Below, piece after piece: positions 1 to 7,624 of a stretch of 64,000 nucleotides of DNA. Below the pieces are notes generated by a model, which was given only the letters and a program-made list of their open reading frames with translations, did no database searches and was not told the DNA's origin. The first letter of the stretch is position 1, and each line of letters opens with the position of its first letter. The translations under genes and the position numbers were made by a program. This stretch comes from Pseudomonas sp. GGS8 (lineage in GTDB: Bacteria > Pseudomonadota > Gammaproteobacteria > Pseudomonadales > Pseudomonadaceae): contig NZ_JALJWF010000001.1 of the NCBI RefSeq assembly GCF_024168645.1, forward strand, positions 1,975,001-2,039,000. The letters run 5' to 3'.

Positions 1-77
1 AGGGCGCAGGTTTCATCGGTGCACTGGTAGGCGCGGTGATATTGCTGGTGATCTACGGCCTGCTCAAAAAGAACTGA
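1..77 (+). CDS. C-terminal fragment of a small GlsB/YeaQ/YmgE-like membrane protein
   Basis: Only the last 24 codons are inside the window, read in the frame that begins at base 3 and stops with TGA. They encode a glycine- and valine-rich membrane helix (residues such as GALVGAVILLVIYGLL) followed by a short lysine-rich tail. That is how the tiny stress-response membrane proteins of the GlsB/YeaQ/YmgE (transglycosylase-associated) family end. The family match is inference from the tail alone; any small protein ending in a glycine-zipper helix could look similar. Confidence 0.5.
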   Translation, partial: GAGFIGALVGAVILLVIYGLLKKN

Positions 78-165
78 TCCAAGCGACAAAGCCCTCTCTG
101 CGCCAACACCGGGGAGGGCTAGAATGCTTGGCGTTACACCATCCTTTCCTTTGCCGAGCACCTTC

Positions 166-702
166 ATGCGCCGTCTTCTGTTGACTCTTCTCTTCCTGGG
201 CAGTGGCTTGGCCCATGCCGGCGAACTGCCGGAAACCGACTGGCTCGAACTGATGCCCAAGTCGGATCAGAAGGCCCTCGAGGCCATGCCCGAAATCGAT
301 CACAACTCACCGGAATCCAATGGCACCTTTACCCAAAAGGGTGGCATGAAGCAGAGCAAGGGCTTGCCGGCGGTGATGTATTCGACCAAGACCGTGCCGT
401 CGATGAACGACAAGCACATCCGCATCGGTGGTTATCCGGTGCCGCTGGAATCTGACGCCAAGGGGCGCAGCACGTTGTTCTTCCTCGTGCCGTACCCGGG
501 CGCTTGCATCCACGTGCCACCACCGCCGCCTAACCAATTGGTGCTGGTGCGTTATCCCAAAGGCCTGAAGCTGAATGACATCTACACGCCGCTGTGGGTG
601 ACCGGCACGCTGAAGATCGAGAAGGTCAACAACGACCTGGCGGATGCGGCGTATGCGCTGGATGCGGCGCAGGTGCGGGTGGTCAAGGAGTCGGATTTGT
701 AG
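166..702 (+). CDS. secreted DUF3299-family protein
   Basis: The predicted product has 178 residues and begins with a clear signal peptide (MRRLLLTLLFLGSGLAHA), so it is probably exported to the periplasm. The mature part opens with ELPETDWLELMPKSDQKALE. It contains a beta-rich core with a cysteine-proline segment (PGACIHVPPPPPNQ) typical of DUF3299 proteins, whose role is unknown. An in-frame ATG 14 codons upstream exists, but it would place a charged, non-signal stretch before the signal peptide, so the start at the signal peptide is preferred. The gene is convergent with the mutarotase gene and separated from it by a palindromic repeat pair. Confidence 0.75.
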   Translation: MRRLLLTLLFLGSGLAHAGELPETDWLELMPKSDQKALEAMPEIDHNSPESNGTFTQKGGMKQSKGLPAVMYSTKTVPSMNDKHIRIGGYPVPLESDAKGRSTLFFLVPYPGACIHVPPPPPNQLVLVRYPKGLKLNDIYTPLWVTGTLKIEKVNNDLADAAYALDAAQVRVVKESDL

Positions 703-710
703 GTATTCAA

Positions 711-802
711 ATGTGGGGGCGAGCCTGCTCGCGATGAGGTCATAACATCCAACATTAATATTGGTTGTTACACCGTCATCGCGAGCAGGCTCGCTCTCAC
801 AT
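711..802. repeat. REP-type palindrome pair
   Basis: Two inverted copies of a GCGAGCCTGCTCGCGATGA-type element flank about 40 bases. They can form a long cruciform or RNA hairpin between the convergent DUF3299 and mutarotase genes. A sister pair with the same core lies after the MFS transporter gene. Such REP/BIME elements are common in fluorescent pseudomonads and often protect mRNA ends or aid termination. Confidence 0.85.
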
Positions 803-819
803 TGGGTTTGTGGTGTTGC

Positions 820-1719
820 TTATAGAGGGTTGCTGGCGATGCTCACGCCCAGGGTATGGCTAGCACCCGGCGCCAGCGTCACCACATCATCCATCACATT
901 CGCCGTTTCAATGCACAACATGCGCTGCCAGCCATCGTCAGCCATGTCGCTGAACGCCGCCGCACGGTCGATCCATGGGTTCCAGATCACCGCCGAGCGT
1001 GAACCGCTGCTGGTCAGTTCGATGCGTCGTTCCCAGTGCGGGTCAACGATGCTCAGCGTCGGCGGGGTATTGAGATAGATGCGGTCGGTCTCACCGGTAA
1101 AACGCAGATCACCGGTCTGAGTGACGGTTTTCCAATCGTCCAGCGTCTCGATGTAACTCAAGCCATCCAGCCCTTCAACGTGCACATTGCGCACATCGCT
1201 GACCGCGAAATAGCTGTGCAGCGCCTGGCTGATCGTGACGGGTTCGGCGCCCTTGTTTTCACTCGTCAGGCTGATGTGCAACTGTTCATCCAGACGAATG
1301 CTCAGCTTCAGGTCCACCTGATGCGGCCATCCCGGCAAGCCGCCTTCAGGGTAGGGCAGGATGAATTCCGCTTTCAGGCTTTCGCCTTCGGATTCGATGC
1401 CGACCAACTCCCAATCCATCGCCCGCACCAGGCCGTGAGCGGTCGGCGGTTCCTGGCTGACGCGCATGGCCTGGACACTCTGCGGGTTGCGCGACAGATT
1501 GCCGAACCACGGCCAGCACACCGGCACGCCGGCACGAATCGCTTTGCCGGACTTGAACACCGCCTCGTCGTTGAGCCAGATCAGCGGCGGTTGGCCAGTC
1601 AGTTGATAACTGAGGATGTGCGCGCCTTGCTGGGCCACCAGCAATTCGGCCTGACCGTGGCGGATGCGCCAGCAGTTCAGTTCATCCAGTTTCACGGCTT
1701 CGACGGTGGGCGTGCTCAT
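820..1719 (-). CDS. yeaD: D-hexose-6-phosphate mutarotase (YeaD family)
   Basis: The 299-residue product belongs to the galactose-mutarotase-like fold. It would interconvert alpha and beta anomers of hexose-6-phosphates, probably in the cytoplasm. Visible family features are an N-terminal LLVAQQGAHILSYQ segment, the GKAIRAGVPVCWPWFG motif, AHGLVRAMDWEL with the conserved histidine, and a late LHSYFAVSDV histidine strand. Length agrees with E. coli YeaD (about 294). An upstream in-frame ATG would add 14 residues of poor quality, so the start at MSTPTVEAVK is chosen. It is followed on the same strand by no obvious partner; the thioesterase gene lies 56 bases upstream and could be co-transcribed. 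Confidence 0.85.
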   Translation of the reverse strand: MSTPTVEAVKLDELNCWRIRHGQAELLVAQQGAHILSYQLTGQPPLIWLNDEAVFKSGKAIRAGVPVCWPWFGNLSRNPQSVQAMRVSQEPPTAHGLVRAMDWELVGIESEGESLKAEFILPYPEGGLPGWPHQVDLKLSIRLDEQLHISLTSENKGAEPVTISQALHSYFAVSDVRNVHVEGLDGLSYIETLDDWKTVTQTGDLRFTGETDRIYLNTPPTLSIVDPHWERRIELTSSGSRSAVIWNPWIDRAAAFSDMADDGWQRMLCIETANVMDDVVTLAPGASHTLGVSIASNPL

Positions 1720-1775
1720 GGGGCGACTCTCAATCAGGAACAGGACGGCAGTGGACCGCAAAATGGTCGCAGGGT

Positions 1776-2180
1776 TTAACGAGCTCTAGGTGGAACCGAA
1801 CGAGTGCGGCCGCTGCCGTCGATGGCGACGAACACAAATACGGCTTCGGTCACTTTTCGCCATTCGCTGGACAGTGGATCGTCGCTCCAGACCTCGACCA
1901 TCATCTGAATCGAGCTGCGGCCGATTTCCAGGGCCTGGGTATAGAAGGAGAGCTGAGCGCCCACCGCCACCGGCACCAGAAACGCCATGCGATCGATCGC
2001 AACGGTGGCCACGCGACCACCGGCAACCTTGCTGGCCATGGCGGTGCCGGCCAAATCCATCTGCGCCACCAGCCAGCCGCCGAAAATATCGCCAAAGCCG
2101 TTGGTTTCGCGCGGAAGCGCGGTAATTTGCAGGGCCAGGTCGCCTTGCGGGATTGGATCTTCTTGTTCGAGCTCTATCAT
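1776..2180 (-). CDS. acyl-CoA thioesterase, YciA-like hotdog protein
   Basis: The 134-residue protein has the hotdog-fold pattern of YciA-type acyl-CoA thioesterases. These hydrolyse acyl-CoA esters to free CoA and acid in the cytoplasm. Key marks are the NGFGDIFGGWLVAQMDLAG helix region with its catalytic aspartate, followed by GRVATVAIDRMAFLVPVAVG and a central VEVWSDD strand. Length is normal for the family. It is transcribed toward the mutarotase gene and may share its promoter. Substrate chain length cannot be read from the sequence. Confidence 0.85.
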   Translation of the reverse strand: MIELEQEDPIPQGDLALQITALPRETNGFGDIFGGWLVAQMDLAGTAMASKVAGGRVATVAIDRMAFLVPVAVGAQLSFYTQALEIGRSSIQMMVEVWSDDPLSSEWRKVTEAVFVFVAIDGSGRTRSVPPRAR

Positions 2181-2545
2181 GCCGGGGGTGCCTCTGACCC
2201 GTGACTCTTCATTGGTACTTCAAGGTGAATAGCCGTCTTGGAAAAACGATTCAGCCCCGAACATACTACGTTCGTCACGTTTTTCGTAAGGCGCCTAAAG
2301 GGAAACTCTGCGAAATCGGCTGACAGGTGCCAACGACGGTTTCGCACAGCAACCCCTTACAAACCGTTGCAACGTTGTGAGTATATCGGTCGATAGACTC
2401 CGAGACGACCGTCCGGTTCTCATTTCGACTGTCAAATACGCCCCTCTATGTGCTTTTTCGAACAATTTGCTATCGTGCCGAACCTGCCCAAGCCTCTGCC
2501 AGCGTTGTTGGGGGTGCAGATCCGACTATAAGAGAAGCCCTTGCC
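2181..2545. other. 365-base divergent intergenic region
   Basis: This gap separates the divergent thioesterase and MFS genes and must hold both promoters. No convincing coding sequence is visible. The only structured element I see is the nested hairpin listed separately. A purine-rich AGAGAAG stretch just before the MFS start serves as its ribosome binding site. Confidence 0.6.
2241..2285. other. nested inverted repeat in the thioesterase/MFS promoter region
   Basis: An outer stem GAAAAACG/CGTTTTTC encloses an inner stem CGAAC/GTTCG. It lies upstream of both divergent genes, so it is not a terminator for either. It could be a regulator-binding site or a remnant; no function is claimed. Confidence 0.35.
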
Positions 2546-3844
2546 ATGACCACAGCGCCCTCGAGCATCGCGCAACCAGCCCAACCCGCACGTCCACTGA
2601 CCCGCAACGATTACAAGACCTTGTCGCTGTCTGCCCTGGGCGGCGCGCTGGAGTTCTACGACTTCATCATCTTTGTGTTCTTCGCCACGGTGGTCGGCAA
2701 ACTGTTCTTCCCCGCCGACATGCCTGAGTGGCTGCGCCTGATGCAGACGTTCGGCATCTTCGCCGCCGGTTACCTGGCCCGGCCGCTGGGCGGCATCGTC
2801 ATGGCGCACTTCGGTGACCTGCTGGGACGCAAGAAGATGTTCACCCTGAGCATTTTCATGATGGCGGTACCGACCCTGATCATGGGCTTGCTGCCGACTT
2901 ATTCGCAGATCGGCATGTGGGCACCGATCCTGTTGCTGCTGATGCGGGTGATCCAGGGCGCAGCGATTGGCGGTGAAGTGCCGGGAGCGTGGGTATTCGT
3001 TTCCGAACACGTACCGCAGCGGCACATTGGCTATGCCTGCGGCACGCTGACCAGCGGTCTGACCGCCGGCATTCTTTTGGGCTCGTTGGTCGCCACCGCG
3101 ATCAACAGCCTCTATACGGTGGCGGAAGTTGCGGATTACGCCTGGCGAATCCCGTTCCTGTTGGGCGGCGTGTTTGGCCTGTTCTCGGTCTACCTGCGCC
3201 GCTGGTTGCACGAAACCCCGGTGTTTGCCGAACTGCAATTGCGTAAAGCCCTGGCCGAAGAAGTACCGCTGCGCGCCGTGCTGCGTGACCATCGCGGTGC
3301 GATTCTGATTTCCATGCTGCTGACCTGGCTGCTGTCCGCCGGAATCATCGTGGTCATCCTCATGACTCCGACTGTATTGCAGACCGTTTACCACTTCTCG
3401 CCGACTACCGCGTTACAGGCCAATAGCCTGGCCATCGTGTTCCTGAGCCTGGGCTGTGTGGCCTCCGGTGCATTGGCTGACCGCTTTGGCGCCGGTCGGG
3501 TGTTCGTGTTCGGTAGCGCGTTGCTGCTGCTGACCTCGTGGACCTTCTATCACAGCCTGTTCAATCACCCTGACTGGCTGTTCCCGATGTACGCCCTGAC
3601 CGGTTTGCTGGTCGGCACCATTGGTGCGGTGCCGTACGTGATGGTCAAAGCCTTCCCGGCGGTGGTGCGCTTCAGTGGGTTGTCGTTCTCCTACAACCTG
3701 GCCTACGCGATTTTCGGCGGCTTGACGCCGATGGTCGTCACTCTGCTGCTCAAGGAAAGCCCGATGGGGCCGGCCTATTATGTAGCGATCATTTGTGGGG
3801 TCGGGATTCTGGTGGGCGGGTATCTCTGGAAGAAGGGACGCTAA
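2546..3844 (+). CDS. MFS transporter, metabolite:H+ symporter (MHS) type
   Basis: The 432-residue product is an inner-membrane permease with about 12 hydrophobic segments. Its first loop carries the MHS-type pattern GGALEFYDFIIFVFFATVV. The cytoplasmic loop 2-3 has the MFS signature GDLLGRKKMF, and a GEVPGAWVFVSEHVP stretch lies in TM5. Proteins of this family import small organic acids or osmolytes with protons; the substrate is not predictable here. ATG at MTTAPSS is chosen because it follows a purine-rich ribosome site and a normal cytoplasmic N-terminus. By position it matches the MFS gene next to pstS in P. aeruginosa. Confidence 0.85.
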   Translation: MTTAPSSIAQPAQPARPLTRNDYKTLSLSALGGALEFYDFIIFVFFATVVGKLFFPADMPEWLRLMQTFGIFAAGYLARPLGGIVMAHFGDLLGRKKMFTLSIFMMAVPTLIMGLLPTYSQIGMWAPILLLLMRVIQGAAIGGEVPGAWVFVSEHVPQRHIGYACGTLTSGLTAGILLGSLVATAINSLYTVAEVADYAWRIPFLLGGVFGLFSVYLRRWLHETPVFAELQLRKALAEEVPLRAVLRDHRGAILISMLLTWLLSAGIIVVILMTPTVLQTVYHFSPTTALQANSLAIVFLSLGCVASGALADRFGAGRVFVFGSALLLLTSWTFYHSLFNHPDWLFPMYALTGLLVGTIGAVPYVMVKAFPAVVRFSGLSFSYNLAYAIFGGLTPMVVTLLLKESPMGPAYYVAIICGVGILVGGYLWKKGR

Positions 3845-3874
3845 GCCGCCTCTTTCATCGACTGCACCGACCCT

Positions 3875-3951
3875 ATCGCGAGCAGGCTCGCTCCCACATT
3901 GGTTCTGTGTTCGCCGCAGACCCCCTGTGGGAACGAGCCTGCTCGTGATGA
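3875..3951. repeat. REP-type palindrome pair
   Basis: Inverted copies of TCGCGAGCAGGCTCGCTCCC and its partner flank about 25 bases. They lie directly after the MFS gene and before the pstS promoter. The core matches the pair at 711-802. Confidence 0.85.
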
Positions 3952-3989
3952 AGGCGACGCGAATTATCTTGTAAAAACCAAATACTGGC

Positions 3990-4023
3990 CTTTCATCCAA
4001 TTGTCATATTTCAGCCATAGAGT
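3990..4023 (+). promoter_or_regulatory. PHO box and minus-10 of pstS
   Basis: Two 7-base direct repeats, CTTTCAT and TTGTCAT, are 11 bases apart, matching the PhoB half-site CTGTCAT. A weaker third, CAGCCAT, follows in phase. Ten bases after the second repeat is TAGAGT, a plausible minus-10; the PHO box replaces the minus-35. The same geometry recurs before pstC and phoB. Expected effect: strong induction by phosphorylated PhoB in low phosphate. Confidence 0.8.
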
Positions 4024-4084
4024 GTTCACACGGCCTGCTGATACTTGGCCCCGACTTAACACACCTATCTGCTAGGAGTAAGGC

Positions 4085-5086
4085 ATGAAACTGAAGCGTT
4101 TGATGGCGGCAATGACTTTTGTCGCTGCTGGCGTTGCGACTGCCAACGCGTTCGCCGCTGTTGACCCGTCGATCCCGAGCTACACCAAGACCACTGGTGT
4201 GTCGGGCAACCTGTCCAGCGTCGGCTCCGATACCCTGGCCAACCTCATGACCCTGTGGGCTGAGAACTACAAAAAAGAATACCCGAACGTAAACATCCAG
4301 ATTCAGGCCGCTGGCTCCGCCACCGCGCCACCTGCGTTGACTGAAGGCACCTCCAACCTGGGCCCGATGAGCCGCAAGATGAAGGACACCGAACTGGCGG
4401 CCTTCGAGCAGAAGTACGGCTACAAGCCAACCGCCATCCCGGTGGCCGTGGACGCCCTGGCCGTCTTCGTACACAAAGACAACCCGATCCAGCACCTGAC
4501 CATGGAACAAGTCGACGCGATCTTCTCTTCGACTCGTCTGTGCGGCGCCAAAGCTGACGTGAAAACCTGGGGCGACCTGGGTGTGACCGGCGACCTGGCC
4601 AACAAGCCGGTGCAACTGTTCGGTCGTAACTCGGTATCCGGCACTTATGGCTACTTCAAAGAAGAAGCCCTGTGCAAAGGCGACTACAAGCCAAACGTCA
4701 ACGAACAACCAGGTTCGGCTTCGGTCGTGCAGTCGATCAGCTCTTCGCTGAACGGCATCGGTTACTCGGGCATCGGCTACAAGACCGCCAGCGTGAAGAC
4801 CGTGGCCCTGGCCAAGAAAGGCAGCACTGACTTCATCGAAGACAGCGAAGAAAACGCCCTGAACGGTAAATACCCGCTGTCGCGTTTCCTCTACGTTTAC
4901 GTCAACAAGGCCCCGAACAAGCCTCTGGCCCCGCTGGAAGCCGAGTTCGTGAAACTGGTTCTGTCCAAACAGGGCCAGGAAGTTGTAGTGAAAGACGGCT
5001 ACATCCCACTGCCAGCCAAGGTTGCTGCAAAAGCACTGGCTGACCTGGGTCTGGCGGAAGGCGGCGCTGAAGTCGCAAAAAAGTAA
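4085..5086 (+). CDS. pstS: phosphate ABC transporter substrate-binding protein PstS
   Basis: The 333-residue periplasmic protein binds inorganic phosphate and delivers it to the PstC/PstA channel. It has a signal peptide ending near ANAFA. Next come the phosphate-loop pattern [16 protein letters not shown]-like [22 protein letters not shown], and the [15 protein letters not shown] loop that contacts phosphate in the family. A strong Shine-Dalgarno (TAGGAGTAAGG) precedes the ATG. It has its own PhoB-dependent promoter and is separated from pstC by a palindrome pair and a second PHO box, so expression can be set independently of the permease genes. Confidence 0.95.
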   Translation: MKLKRLMAAMTFVAAGVATANAFAAVDPSIPSYTKTTGVSGNLSSVGSDTLANLMTLWAENYKKEYPNVNIQIQAAGSATAPPALTEGTSNLGPMSRKMKDTELAAFEQKYGYKPTAIPVAVDALAVFVHKDNPIQHLTMEQVDAIFSSTRLCGAKADVKTWGDLGVTGDLANKPVQLFGRNSVSGTYGYFKEEALCKGDYKPNVNEQPGSASVVQSISSSLNGIGYSGIGYKTASVKTVALAKKGSTDFIEDSEENALNGKYPLSRFLYVYVNKAPNKPLAPLEAEFVKLVLSKQGQEVVVKDGYIPLPAKVAAKALADLGLAEGGAEVAKK

Positions 5087-5116
5087 AACCCTAGGTCCGG
5101 GGTAAACCTGGACCTG

Positions 5117-5208
5117 TGTAGGAGCGAGGCTTGCCCGCGTAAGCGGTGGGTCAGTCAACATTGATGGTGAATGTAACGACCCCTTCGCGGGCAAGCCTCG
5201 CTCCTACA
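5117..5208. repeat. long inverted repeat after pstS
   Basis: TGTAGGAGCGAGGCTTGCCC and its reverse complement bracket about 46 bases. The hairpin lies between pstS and the pstC promoter and may end or protect the pstS mRNA. Its core differs from the GAGCAGGCTCG family, so it is a second repeat class. Confidence 0.85.
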
Positions 5209-5275
5209 AATGCCGGTAAATACCGGCCCCCAAATTTCCGATCCACTGCCAGTTTCCACCGGCGGCGGATTTGTT

Positions 5276-5320
5276 GCGTCACTGCATTGTCATCTTTCTG
5301 TCATACAGGATCGCTAGGGT
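5276..5320 (+). promoter_or_regulatory. PHO box and minus-10 of pstC
   Basis: Three 7-mers are spaced 11 bases apart: GCGTCAC (weak), TTGTCAT and CTGTCAT (perfect). Ten bases later is TAGGGT as the minus-10, mirroring the pstS promoter. Transcription would begin around 5325-5330, almost on top of the candidate start codons of pstC. Confidence 0.8.
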
Positions 5321-5326
5321 GTGCGC

Positions 5327-7609
5327 ATGAATGATCTGGCCAATTCCACCATGACTACAAATCCCCCCAAGCGAATTGACTTCAATACGCCTGAGCTGCA
5401 CCGCAAGCGCCGTATCCGTGCGCTGAAAGATCGCCTGACCCGCTGGTACGTCCTCGTCGGCGGCCTCGCCGTGCTGGGCGCGATCACCCTGATCTTCTTC
5501 TTCCTCGGTTATGTCGTCGCGCCGCTGTTCCAGGGAGCCGACTTGACCGCCAAAGACGCCATCACGCCCGCCTGGATGCAAGACGCCGGCAAGCCACTGA
5601 TGATCTCCCTCGAAGAACAGAACCAGGTGGCCATGCGGGTTTCCGACAAGGGCCAGGCGCTATTCTTTGATATTGATAGCGGCGCCGAGCTGCGCCGCGT
5701 CGACCTGCCGATCCCGGCCGGTACCAGCGTGACCTCCATCGGTGAAGATCAACCCGGCCATCCATTGGTCGCAGTGGGGTTGTCCAACGGTCAGGTGCTG
5801 GTATTCCGTCACACCTATAAAGTCAGCTACCCGGATGGCAAGAAAACCATCTCGCCGGCCATTGAATACCCCTATGGTGAAACGCCAATTGCGCTGAACG
5901 AAGCCGGTGGCGCTCTGGAGCACATCAGCCTCAATGCGACCGATTCGACCTTGCTGCTGGCCGGCTCCACCGGTGCGCAACTGCATGTCATGTCGCTGAC
6001 CAGCGAAGAAAACATGATGACCGGCGAAGTCACCAACGAGCAGAAGCGCATTGACCTGCCGCAAATGACCGAGCCAGTGAAGAATATCTTCGTCGACCCG
6101 CGTCAGCAGTGGCTGTACGTGGTCAATGGTCGTGCTCAGGCCGACGTTTTCAGCCTGCGCGACAAGAGTCTCAACGGTCGCTACAAACTGCTCGAAAACG
6201 GCGAGGCCGAGATTACCGCCAGCACCCAGCTGGTGGGCGGTATCTCGCTGATCCTCGGCGACTCCAAGGGCGGCCTGGCCCAGTGGTTCATGGCCCGCGA
6301 CCCGGATGGCGAGCTGCGTCTGAAGCAGATCCGTACCTTCCAGATGGGCACTGCGCCGATTGTTGAAATCACCGCCGAAGAACGTCGCAAAGGCTTCATT
6401 GCCCTCGACGCGTCGGGCAAGCTCGGCGTGTTCCACAGCACCGCGCACCGTACCTTGCTGGTGGACCAGGTGGTCGACGGCCAGGGCCTGTTCGGCCTGT
6501 CGCCACGGGCCAACCGCGTGATCGTGGAGCAGGGCGGCAAGCTGCAACCGCTGTTGCTCGACAACCCGCACCCGGAAGTTTCCTGGAGCGCGTTGTGGAG
6601 CAAGGTCTGGTACGAGAACTACGACGAGCCTAAATACGTCTGGCAATCGACTGCCGCCAACACCGACTTCGAACCCAAGCTGAGTCTCTCGCCGCTGACC
6701 TTCGGTACCCTGAAAGCTGCGTTCTACGCCATGCTGTTGGCCGCACCGCTGGCCGTCGCTGCGGCGATCTACACCGCGTACTTCATGGCGCCGGGCATGC
6801 GTCGCAAGGTCAAGCCGGTGATCGAGTTGATGGAAGCGATGCCGACGGTGATCCTCGGCTTTTTCGCCGGCCTGTTCCTCGCGCCGTATGTAGAGGGGCA
6901 TTTGCCGGGCATTTTCAGCCTGCTGATGCTCGTGCCGATCGGCATTCTGGTGGCGGGCTTCGTCTTCAGTCGCCTGCCTGAGTCCATCCGCCTGAAAGTG
7001 CCGGACGGCTGGGAAAGCGCGATCCTGATCCCGGTAATTCTGTTCGTGGGCTGGCTGTCGCTGTACATGAGTCCGTACATGGAAGCCTGGTTCTTCGGCG
7101 GCGACATGCGCATGTGGATCTCCCACGACCTGGGGATCACCTACGACCAGCGCAACGCTCTGGTGGTCGGCTTGGCCATGGGTTTCGCGGTCATCCCGAA
7201 CATCTACTCCATCGCCGAAGACGCCGTGTTCAGCGTGCCTCGCGGCCTGACTCTGGGCTCCCTGGCCCTCGGTGCCACGCCGTGGCAGACCATGACTCGC
7301 GTGGTGATCCTCACCGCCAGCCCGGGCATCTTCTCGGCGCTGATGATCGGCATGGGCCGTGCGGTCGGTGAAACCATGATCGTGCTGATGGCCACCGGTA
7401 ACACCCCGGTCATGGAAATGAACCTGTTCGAAGGCCTGCGCACACTGGCAGCCAACGTCGCGGTGGAAATGCCCGAATCGGAAGTCGGCGGCAGCCACTA
7501 CCGCGTGCTGTTCCTCTCGGCGCTGGTGCTGCTGTTGTTCACCTTCATCATGAACACCCTCGCGGAACTGATTCGTCAGCGTCTGCGCAAGAAATACTCG
7601 TCGCTTTAA
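5327..7609 (+). CDS. pstC: phosphate ABC transporter permease PstC (long form)
   Basis: One of two channel subunits that move phosphate across the inner membrane. At about 760 residues it is more than twice the E. coli length. TM1 (about residues 40-65) is followed by a roughly 390-residue soluble region rich in beta-strand and GxxGxxV repeats, probably periplasmic and propeller-like. The permease domain comes after about residue 460 and has the ABC inner-membrane EAA-type loop (SVPRGLTLGSLALGATPWQT). Start is uncertain: GTG 5321, ATG 5327 and ATG 5351 are in frame. The predicted transcription start near 5327 favours a leaderless ATG there or the ATG at 5351 (MTTNPPKRID); none has a good ribosome site. 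Followed after 15 bases by pstA. Confidence 0.9.
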   Translation: MNDLANSTMTTNPPKRIDFNTPELHRKRRIRALKDRLTRWYVLVGGLAVLGAITLIFFFLGYVVAPLFQGADLTAKDAITPAWMQDAGKPLMISLEEQNQVAMRVSDKGQALFFDIDSGAELRRVDLPIPAGTSVTSIGEDQPGHPLVAVGLSNGQVLVFRHTYKVSYPDGKKTISPAIEYPYGETPIALNEAGGALEHISLNATDSTLLLAGSTGAQLHVMSLTSEENMMTGEVTNEQKRIDLPQMTEPVKNIFVDPRQQWLYVVNGRAQADVFSLRDKSLNGRYKLLENGEAEITASTQLVGGISLILGDSKGGLAQWFMARDPDGELRLKQIRTFQMGTAPIVEITAEERRKGFIALDASGKLGVFHSTAHRTLLVDQVVDGQGLFGLSPRANRVIVEQGGKLQPLLLDNPHPEVSWSALWSKVWYENYDEPKYVWQSTAANTDFEPKLSLSPLTFGTLKAAFYAMLLAAPLAVAAAIYTAYFMAPGMRRKVKPVIELMEAMPTVILGFFAGLFLAPYVEGHLPGIFSLLMLVPIGILVAGFVFSRLPESIRLKVPDGWESAILIPVILFVGWLSLYMSPYMEAWFFGGDMRMWISHDLGITYDQRNALVVGLAMGFAVIPNIYSIAEDAVFSVPRGLTLGSLALGATPWQTMTRVVILTASPGIFSALMIGMGRAVGETMIVLMATGNTPVMEMNLFEGLRTLAANVAVEMPESEVGGSHYRVLFLSALVLLLFTFIMNTLAELIRQRLRKKYSSL

Positions 7610-7624
7610 CAAAGGTAGAAGTCT

